Shown piece after piece: positions 56,501 to 64,000 of a stretch of DNA of 64,000 nucleotides. Source of the DNA: Zygnema cylindricum. Taxonomy: Eukaryota; Streptophyta; Zygnematophyceae; Zygnematales; Zygnemataceae. The notes beneath the pieces were generated by a model that was not told where the DNA came from, searched no databases, and saw only the letters and a list, made by a program, of their open reading frames with translations. A program made the translations under genes and the position numbers. The first letter of the stretch is position 1; each line of letters begins with the position of its first letter. The stretch is taken from NCBI GenBank assembly GCA_037447655.1, contig JBBHKE010003477.1:327173-391172 (forward strand). Reading direction: 5' to 3'.

Positions 56501-59500
56501 AGCTTTATGGGGCCGACTTTATTAAAAAGCGCGATGGTAAACCATCTGAGTCCATAGGAACAAATGAAAGTAACATTGCTAAAACTGAAAAACCACATGG
56601 CGGGGGAATAAACAAAAAAGAAAATCAAGGCAAAAAAAAACGAAAATACGAAAAGATTGTAGAGAAATCCAAAACACCCAAAAAAGGAAAACCCAACAAA
56701 CAAAACATCAAAGGAAAAATCTAACATGTATAAAAAAAACCCCAACATAACTAAAAATCTCTGCAAAGCAACCACGTAAATCCCCGATTCTCTGAGGAGC
56801 ACGAGGAGGGAGTTCCGGAACATGTCGTCGACCGATAATGACAATAGACGATCGAAGGAATATAGAAGCCTGCACCCGTTCTAAGGCCACTGAAAAACGT
56901 TGACGAAAATAGAAGTAAGTGATGAAACATAAGGGCTCCCACGTCACCGCCGCTCGAACAAGCGCTGACCACAAGTACGGAAAAACTTGTCCAAAGCCTT
57001 ACCGAAACAACCAAATATCTCGACCGCCATTGGAATGAAACCATCTATAGCGTCGCGACGGGCATAATCACGCCCCTTCCTCTTAGCTGCGTCCCGCGCG
57101 GCCACTCCCACATGCCGAGCCGCTTGGTTGACGACTGAAGTTGAGGTATGGTTCGCCAAAACAATGTCACCAAATGTACGACACACACCATCAAGTAATA
57201 GAAGGTCAATCCGACGCAAAATAATAATGTGAGAGACCACGTGACGAACTCAAAATCCCCCCTTAGAAGTAGTAGTAACGATGGTGTCCCGAATCGTGTC
57301 ATGCGCTTGAATCAACTCGCCCCCGTGGGAGCAACGAAACAAATGGACCTCGTCGGGCTCTAGAACGTGGCCATAGGAGGAAAGAAGTGATTCAAGCAAA
57401 GGTGGGTGAGGGTGACCAAGCTGGAACCTTAAGGCCCTGGTGAAATAAGTCGGGGTGAAACGAAAAGTGGATAAGATAGGGAGAGCCAATAGCTAAGCTC
57501 CAGAACCAGGCCCGCAAAAGAGAGAAAGCGTGCACGCGAAGAATCGGTATGAACCGTCGACAACGCGATTAGGAATGAATTCTTGAACAAACGCAATTGA
57601 TGTAGTAACAATAGTGGAAAAGATTGTCATGTCCTCGATAGCAGCTGGATTAAGAGAACGTGATGCATCGAAAAAGGACCGCTAGAAGGTGAGCTCACCA
57701 TCCGAAATACGGGGAACCATGGCCGCAAGAATAGAAGTGTCCCCGGTTAGAAAAGGAGAGACAATAGTGGAAGCAACAAGACATCAACTTCCCAAATAGG
57801 CCGCTGGAGCAACACGTGCCGTCTAGAGTAAACCCAAACCGCCAGCAGAGATAGGAAGAGAGGCCTAAACTCGCGTTTAAAAGCCCAACGACCCAACAAA
57901 GTGTGAAGGGCATCTATGAGGCGATTATCATATGCAGAAAGCGAGGACACAAAAGATGGGGTGGTAGGGGAAGTGCGAGTAAGGTAGGAGGGTTGGTGGG
58001 AGAAACACAGTGTGAGAAGAGCAAAGGCCACCTAGGGATCAGAAAGGTGAGGAAGGTCGTCCACGTGGGAAAAATCTGTATCGAGAGCGGAATCAAGGAA
58101 TTGCGTGACGTATGGATCGGACCCATATGGGCAACCCAACACATGAATGCCTTCAGAAAGAGGAGTCTGAAAACTAAGAGGGGGAGTGAAAAGATGAGGA
58201 ATAGGACGAGGGGACCAAACAACATACTTAGAAGGTTAGATCGAAAGATTGAGTTCGGCCAAACGAGCCTTGAAAAAGTTAGGCCGCTTTAACTTGTTTT
58301 GAAAGACTAATAATGTGTGTGTCATCCACAACTCAAGGGAAGAGGCAAGAAGGGTAAGCAGCTGCGGAAGCTTGAAGGGCGCAGTATTGGGCTAGGATGA
58401 ACAAAGGCCCCCCAAGAAGATCACCACGAGTGTCAGTCGTGGAGGAAAGTGGGACCAAATTATCATCAGTGGAGAAAGAGAGGCTACTTCTCAAAGAATA
58501 AAAAGCTTTCACAAAAAGAAATATCTGAACAATTGAGGAAGGTGTAGTCATAAGCTTCAAAAAAATGGCATTCCGATCCACTGTATTAAAAGCATTAGTA
58601 ACATCTACTTGGAAGACTAACCAATCCGGATGGGCATCTAACAAAGCTCGGATCCCATGGACTACAACCTCATAACCCCCTCAGGTTGCCACTCCGAACT
58701 GAGGAGGAGAGAAATAATCATAGAAAACGGGCTGGAGCTGGATGTAGATGGCACGGCCCACCAATCGGTACAATACCTCTCGTACTGCAATAGGACGGAT
58801 TCCCCCATTGGGTTTGGTGACAGCTACGAGGCGGGAGGCCGTGAGGAGATCACAAATACGAGAAGGGACAGTGTTAGCCACAATAATGGAACAAACTCGA
58901 AAAAACATATCAAAACCCCGAGCACCAGATTTCGGAGGCAAAACGCCTCGAAATAACTCAAAAACAGTGCCTGAAGGACCCCCTTGCCGAAAGATGTAGA
59001 GAAGGGCTTTAATTATAGAGTCTCGATCCAAGAGAAAACACTCTATTGACTGGAAAGTGTGAACAAAGGGGGACTGAGGGGTAGGAACTGGTGGATGAAG
59101 AGCCCGGAGAATCTCAACAATTGCACCTGACCTAGGAGCAGGATTAATTGGCTTGAGGGCCTGAACGGCTCGAGAGAGCTCACCAACTTGGCCCTAATGA
59201 ACCGCATGACGATAGAAGGATGGCACATCTGAAGTCTGAGATGTACGACGTGGTATGAAGGAAGCACTCGCGACACGATCCTCGTGCTCGGTATGAAGGG
59301 CCCTCCAATCACCTCGAAGGAATTGTCGACATCCGAGCCATAGTTTCTCGGGCCCCGCTGCCACCGCCAGGGCTAGGTAAGACTAGAACCCAAAGTGAAA
59401 AGATGAAAAGGAGGTGCCAAGGTCCAACATCCGCGGGATTCAAATAAATACAGGACACAGGGAGGTGGAGGGCGTCCTGTACGATAATCTGCACAAGGGA

Positions 59501-59850
59501 GGTGGAGGGCGTCCTGTACGATAATCTGCACAGCCATAGGAATCCGCGTGTATAATTTCGGATGGGGGGCTCCTAAATCATAAGCTTAGAGCACGTCTAA
59601 ATCGCGCACAAATGCCCAATTTTCACTTGTAGGTCTGGACGAGAGTGTAGTGGAAGAAAGGGTACTAGAGGAAGGGCTGCTCTGGGCCAAAAAATGTTGA
59701 CAACTCTTTGTATGTCCGGCAATACCGGCACCGGATGCGAAATAGTTATGACACCCAGTACATTCTATCCGAGTTGAGGCTTGTGTGCGAGATTTAGGGG
59801 GAGGAGGTGAACGGGGGAAAAGGGGTGAGGATGCACGGCCGGATATGGTC
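56501..59850 (-). pseudogene. R2-like non-LTR retrotransposon, copy 2 (decayed)
   Basis: Read on the minus strand. A C-x2-C...H finger (ECTGCHNYFASGAGIAGH) lies in 59852-59586. A conserved WHLLFIFSLWVLVLP block follows in 59494-59309. Reverse transcriptase pieces: RPIAVREVLYRLVGRAIYIQ in 59031-58681, then FQVDVTNAFNTVDRN (first catalytic aspartate) and GGPLFILAQYCALQ in 58644-58333. The DD box near 58340-58300 reads VVDDTH and is preceded by a stop. A LRFQLGHPHPPLL block and LFRCSHGGE follow in 57489-57250. The last piece (57240-56944) has RRIDLLLLDGVCRTFGD and the conserved FIPMAVEIFGCFG block, probably the restriction-like endonuclease region. A 37-bp tandem duplication lies at 59461-59534. 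Many stops; inactive. Confidence 0.7.
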
Positions 59851-60929
59851 ATTGATTAAGAGGGAGAAGCATGGGAATTGATAGAGGGAGAGGAAGAGGG
59901 AAATGGGATAAGGAAAAGGGAAGGACGGAACATGGAGAAATAAGAGGGAAGGAAGGATGGATGAAGAATGGATCTGAAAGAAATTGAACAGGAGGTATAT
60001 AAAGATATATATATATATATATATATATTAATGTGATATACACATAAAAAAAAAAAAAAAAAAGTAGAAACACGAATAAGAATAAAAATACAAAAACAAA
60101 CAAAAATTCAAACTTAAATTCAAATGTAAAAAAACAAAGGACAAGTAAAAAGTACAAGAACCAGAACAAGTACAAAGTACAAACAAACACAAAACAAAAA
60201 CACAAGAAACAAACAAAGTTTTACATACAAATTCACAAAAATAATTGCAAAAACAAACAAATATTTCACACAGATTGTTTCCTCACAACTTGTGTTTTTG
60301 GACAAAACTTTAACTCAAACATTGAAAACTCCAATAATATTGCGTATCCACATTAAAAATGGATATAGTTTTTATCGAGTACATAAATAAGAAAAAAATA
60401 GTTTTGAAACAAGAGAAAATGTCGACATTGGCGAACAAAATCATCATTACTGGAAAAAAAGTTTCCAGGCACAATTATAAAACTCGGTACTTGAAAAAAA
60501 AAACAAAAAAAAACGAAAAAGAAAAAAAAAAAAACATTTTACTTTCAATACCGAATAAGTATTATTAACTGGAGATCAAAATGAAAAGCACAATTGGACT
60601 GTTTTCTCAAAGAGAACCTCATTATTAGTCCAGATCTCCAATAACATATAAGTAACCGTAAAATATAAATAACCGTAAAATATAAATAAACCTTAAAAGA
60701 TAAATAACCGTAAAAATAGCTATAACTTCGTTTTTTTGGGTCTTTTTTCTTCACCTTCTGAAATAACTCTTCATAAAAGGCTATCAGCATAAATAACAAA
60801 TCTCTGTAACTCCCTTAGAAGAGAGAGAAGGAATTCAAGAGGTTTAACACGCCGTAATAAAAGAATTACCATTTAAATGCTGATAAACCTCCTTTCGATA
60901 ACCTTTTGATAAATTTCTCAACTCCCTCT
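59851..60929. other. Spacer, AT and A-rich
   Basis: Contains a short (TA)n tract (60003-60030), A runs (60045-60063, 60500-60535) and AACAAACAAA-type low complexity. The repeated TAAATAACCGTAAAATA word lies at 60650-60715. It may include the 3' untranslated region of the kinase gene. A frame at 60359-60568 is lysine-rich by composition and unsupported. Confidence 0.5.
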
Positions 60930-61244
60930 TTATCGCCCTCCATAGGTTTCCGAAAGAGGAGCAAGATGGTTGATATCTCCCTTGTTTTTCACAAAAGAGT
61001 CCATTTGATTTGGTAACGAATCGCTATCTTCGTGAGAAGACGAGACTTCCGTTTCGGAAATTCCTAAAATCGTATTTTTCACATGTCCGAGACGACGAGC
61101 GACTTCCTCCATACTTGGTCGATATCTCGCGGCTCTTTCAATACAAACTGTCGCCACTTTTACCAAATCTTTCATTGCAGCTTCGTTGTAACTTCCCATC
61201 CTCGGGTCCACGATTGGGCTGATGTCACTCAAGTACGGTTGGAC
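60930..61244 (-). CDS. Receptor-like kinase, last exon
   Basis: The exon starts at 61244 after acceptor TTTTGCAG and joins the previous exon in phase 0 (W then VQP). It encodes about 104 residues to the stop at 60930-60932: WV-QPYLSDISPIVDPRMG (kinase subdomain X), then RAARYRPSMEEVARRL, which includes the invariant arginine of subdomain XI that anchors the C-lobe. A 40-residue serine/aspartate-rich tail ends ...SETYGGR. This is the normal C-terminal end of a plant receptor-like serine/threonine kinase. Confidence 0.9.
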   Translation of the reverse strand, partial: VQPYLSDISPIVDPRMGSYNEAAMKDLVKVATVCIERAARYRPSMEEVARRLGHVKNTILGISETEVSSSHEDSDSLPNQMDSFVKNKGDINHLAPLSETYGGR

Positions 61245-61385
61245 CTGCAAAACATCAGATTAAGACGAATCAGAAAAAAAGGAAGTTACTAAAAGAAAGT
61301 TACTAAACGAAAGTAAATAAAATAAAGTTACTAAAATAAAGTTACGTAAAGGAAAGGTGAAAAAGAGAAGGTCGAATCGAGAGTT

Positions 61386-62252
61386 AAGGCACTTTCCCAT
61401 GTGAAAAAGTAAAGGTTTTTATTTGTCATTTTCCTCGAAAACTTAGCCCGAAACGACAAAATCCGCAGCCGTACCAAAAAATTGAAATTACCACAATACA
61501 ATTTGCGTCACTTTGAAACTTTAAATGTACTGCAGTTTGTAGCCTAGCGCGTTTCGACCCACTTTTGCGTCCCTCCAGCTCATCTTCAAACTTCTACTCA
61601 AATCGCCTCATGACTAAAGTTTCATGATGTGAACGAATAGGCAGGCGTTGTCCCACGAGTCGGAGGTTTTTGAAAACTTTCCTGCGCGAAGTACCCCAAA
61701 AAAACCCACTGCACGTTTCCAGCGTGTGCGTACTTTTTTCCGTGCACTTTTTTCCGTGCAGGAGCCGTGGAGGGGTCTCGACCAACGGACGCCATTTTGT
61801 CAAAAGCGAAGTCCGTGAATGCGCCTCTTTCTCTCTCCCTCTCCAATTACTACGTATATGTCTTTGGGCGTATTTTGGTGGCAAGTAGAGTGAGGAAGGA
61901 CGAAAAAACAAATCGGGAAATCATGGCGGATAGTTTTGGAAAGAATGACGTCGACGCTATCATAAGTGAGCGAGACGTCAAAACGTCACAAACCCTAAAC
62001 ATCTACAACGTCACAACAAACTACTGTATTGTAGACGCCAACAAACTTCGCTACTTTGTAAACGTCATCAATTGTCGCAAGTTTTGTAGTCGTGTACAAC
62101 CGTCACAAATTACACCCACGTCTACATCCGTCACAATTTAATGTAACGATTTCATTGCCTTACAGCAGAACGCTTTGAAAGTAGTACGGAGAATCTTCGC
62201 TAAAAAACAAAGTAACAAGACTAAGTTTCGGTTACATGGGAAAGTGCCCTTA
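61386..62252 (+). mobile_element. Long-TIR DNA transposon in the kinase's last intron
   Basis: Left end AAGGCACTTTCCCATGTG and right end ACATGGGAAAGTGCCCTT are inverted copies. AGAGT occurs on both sides (61380-61384 and about 62253-62257), a possible 5-bp duplication. About 0.87 kb, non-coding, and the cleanest copy of the family also found at 1446-3336. Its position inside the intron (61245-62880) leaves splice sites intact. Confidence 0.75.
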
Positions 62253-62578
62253 GAGTGGCACTACATTTTTTCTTTTTTAAAGAGAAGAAAAAAAATAAAA
62301 AAATAAGTTAGAAAAAAAGGCGAAAAAAAGGTATAATAAGGCAAAAAAGAGGTAAGTCTAAGTACCTGGCGGTTTTGAGTGGTAATACAATTTTATTTAT
62401 TCCGTATTTTTAAATTAACATGATTAATCTCTATTCCAAAAAAACAGATACTTTTCCAGATTTACAAATCATTTCTATCTTCGAATAACAGATTCAAATT
62501 CCACACTAACAGTAACAGTACTCTAATAACACTGAACAGTGTACTATATGCAGCTAAACTGTAGTGAAAACTCACTAC

Positions 62579-62768
62579 ATCGCTAATCATTATTAGCGTT
62601 AAAGTCTTTCTCGCCACTTAAAACATATTTCTTCTTGCACACTTGTCCGATTGTCAATCCGATGGTTGCTATTGGAAGGCAAGATTCTCACCTTCTTATT
62701 GGCAATCTCCGATTACAATCCGACAAGTGTGCACGGAGAAAAGATGTTATTAGCGGTCTACTATGTTT
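62579..62768. repeat. Inverted repeat in the kinase intron (possible MITE)
   Basis: TGCACACTTGTCCGATTGT (62636-62654) and CAATCCGACAAGTGTGCA (62716-62733) form an 18-bp stem around a ~60-base loop. Weaker outer matches, CGCTAATCATTATTAGCG and TTATTAGCGGTCTACTAT, lie at about 62581 and 62749. It may be a diverged TA-target MITE. Confidence 0.5.
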
Positions 62769-62880
62769 AAGCAAAAGATAACCAAAGACCTTTCCGAACA
62801 TTCAAAGAAATCTTCTAAAGATCCTAAAACTCACAAAAGTTACTGTAGCATTATATCAGAGCGAAGAGTGGAGGTCTTAC

Positions 62881-62986
62881 CCAACTAGGTAAAGTGGTCA
62901 AAGCTGGGATGTCAGGATCAGTAGTAGTCTCTTCTTTGATCAGAGCTGATTTTGCAGTGATAAGTTCAAAGAGTACAACTCCAAAA
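62881..62986 (-). CDS. Receptor-like kinase, penultimate exon
   Basis: 106 bases between acceptor TTTGTAACAG and donor GTAAGACC. It completes the split codon from the preceding exon and encodes SFGVVLFELITAKSALI (end of subdomain IX and start of X), then a threonine/glutamate-rich stretch and LTTLPSW, where the exon ends in phase 0. The SDVYSFG motif, whose aspartate stabilises the catalytic loop, is split by the intron before this exon. Confidence 0.9.
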
Positions 62987-63625
62987 CTGTTACAAAGACA
63001 TCCGGGAAATAAAAAATAATCATTCAATCAGACGAAATAATTGGGAGAACAAAGATTGATACCACAGAGCAGTTCAATTGCGGTTTCATTTGTTGAAACT
63101 GCAACAAGGTTTGCCACAAGGTTATTCATGTGTTTTTCGGTAAAAGAGTCGACAAAATTTCCAGTTTTTGAATGAACTTGCAGAAACTAAAGTGTGTAGA
63201 AAATGAAAAAGATCGACAAAAGACAAACTGATTTGACCCAACCTCAAACAGAACACACTGCGAAAACCTACAAAAATGAATGAACTGCGAATCTTCGTCA
63301 AAAACCTAGAGAACGGTTATATAACGTTTAAATTGCTATCATTTTCATTTTATTGATCAGCAGGATTCGACAACAGGTTTATGCAATAGACCTTAGATGA
63401 ACGCTCTTACCATCCTGATTATATGTTATACAATAAATCGCAAAAACCTTACTTGACACCCTCACTATAAGTCAACTTATTTAAACAAAAAACTTCTCCC
63501 TCTTTCACTGTTACCTTTTCGATCTCGACCACACATTCCCTTATCGAAACAAAAAGTCATTTTTTTCACAGTTTCTGTAAGAGCAGAAAATCCCCTTCCT
63601 TCCCTGCAAGTCAACAGATGCCTAC

Positions 63626-63774
63626 CTGTAGACATCACTCTTGGCAGTGACTTCGTAGTTGGTGTAATACTCGGGGTCAATATAACCAGGAGTTCCTGCC
63701 ACACGAGTTTTCATAGCTTCTTCTGCGGAGCCTGTGGGATTATCCTTCACAAGTCCAAAATCTGCTACTTTTGC
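63626..63774 (-). CDS. Receptor-like kinase, catalytic-core exon (gene continues beyond window)
   Basis: 149 bases between acceptor TTTGCAG|GC and donor GTAGGC. It encodes AKVADFGLVKDNPTG (DFG metal-binding motif), the activation segment, TRVAGTPGYIDPEYY (P+1 loop and the APE-equivalent) and AKSDVY. The VAGTPGYxDPEYY and WVxP...IVDPRM patterns in this and the last exon are most like malectin/LRR-type receptor kinases (LRR-I related), while ELITAKSA resembles LysM kinases, so the subfamily is open. The upstream exons (receptor domain, membrane segment, N-lobe) lie beyond 64000. The kinase would phosphorylate serine/threonine residues at the plasma membrane in signalling. Confidence 0.9.
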
Positions 63775-64000
63775 CTGCAAAGATATAATGTGAAAGGATC
63801 TTGTCAGGATATTTCTGCTCAGAAATCTTTTATTTTTCTACAATTTACTGCATGTCAAAGAAAGGAATCTGTCAGAATATTTCTGCATGCAAAAAAATAA
63901 ATAAATTTCTGAGTGTAAAGGACCTGTCAAAATATTTCTGCATAAAAGAAAAACCTTCCATAATATATATGCGTGTAAGAAAATCTGCCAAAATGTTACC
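63775..64000 (-). other. Kinase intron with a three-fold short repeat
   Basis: No exon is seen. The words GTCAGGATATTTCTGC, GTCAGAATATTTCTGCAT and GTCAAAATATTTCTGCAT occur near 63803, 63871 and 63927, a loose tandem of about 60-70 bp. Confidence 0.6.

Overview
The window reads as repeat-dominated nuclear DNA of a land plant or close streptophyte relative. Three points support this: a receptor-like kinase with GT..AG introns at the right edge, chromovirus-type Ty3/gypsy elements primed by initiator tRNA-Met (TGGTATCAGAGC), and dense families of short inverted-repeat transposons. The R2-like non-LTR elements and the many cgtacg-rich MITEs make a non-seed plant my guess, with low confidence. No bacterial-type operon, rRNA gene or CRISPR array is visible. 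A 10-base N run at 892-901 marks an assembly gap. Layout: 1-890 holds broken hydrophilic coding remnants. 1-9.3 kb continues with a hAT-like remnant, one long-TIR transposon nested inside another (1446-3336), and a copia-type gag remnant between two ~0.6 kb direct repeats (4698-5294 and 8634-9224) that contains a PIF/Harbinger-like element. 9.5-21.3 kb is mostly a run of unrelated short-period arrays (T-rich, ACTAAT-type, two different 30-bp arrays, A-rich), interrupted by MITEs. 19.3-23.6 kb on the minus strand carries exon-like segments of an unrecognised gene or pseudogene. 24-33 kb is a dense set of MITEs with readable target-site duplications: TA-target elements, PIF/Harbinger-like elements with 3-bp TNA duplications, and two hAT-like elements with perfect 8-bp duplications. 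One site is nested three deep. 35.1-38.6 kb (plus) and 56.5-59.9 kb (minus) are two decayed R2-like non-LTR retrotransposons. 39.5-47.0 kb and 49.1-56.5 kb are two related Ty3/gypsy chromoviruses in the same orientation. Copy A has both LTRs and a CGTAC target duplication but lost its reverse transcriptase core. Copy B keeps reverse transcriptase/RNase H in one open frame but has a truncated 3' LTR. Finally 60.9-63.8 kb (minus) is the 3' end of a receptor-like kinase gene, with a complete ~0.87 kb TIR transposon in its last intron. Nearly everything except the kinase is mobile or repetitive. The most unusual functional signal is a correctly phased GGGAAAY heptamer at the gag/pro-pol boundary of both gypsy copies, with a hairpin five bases downstream in copy B. 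That is a strong candidate for a programmed -1 ribosomal frameshift. All transposon genes here carry stops or frameshifts, so the copies themselves are probably inactive.
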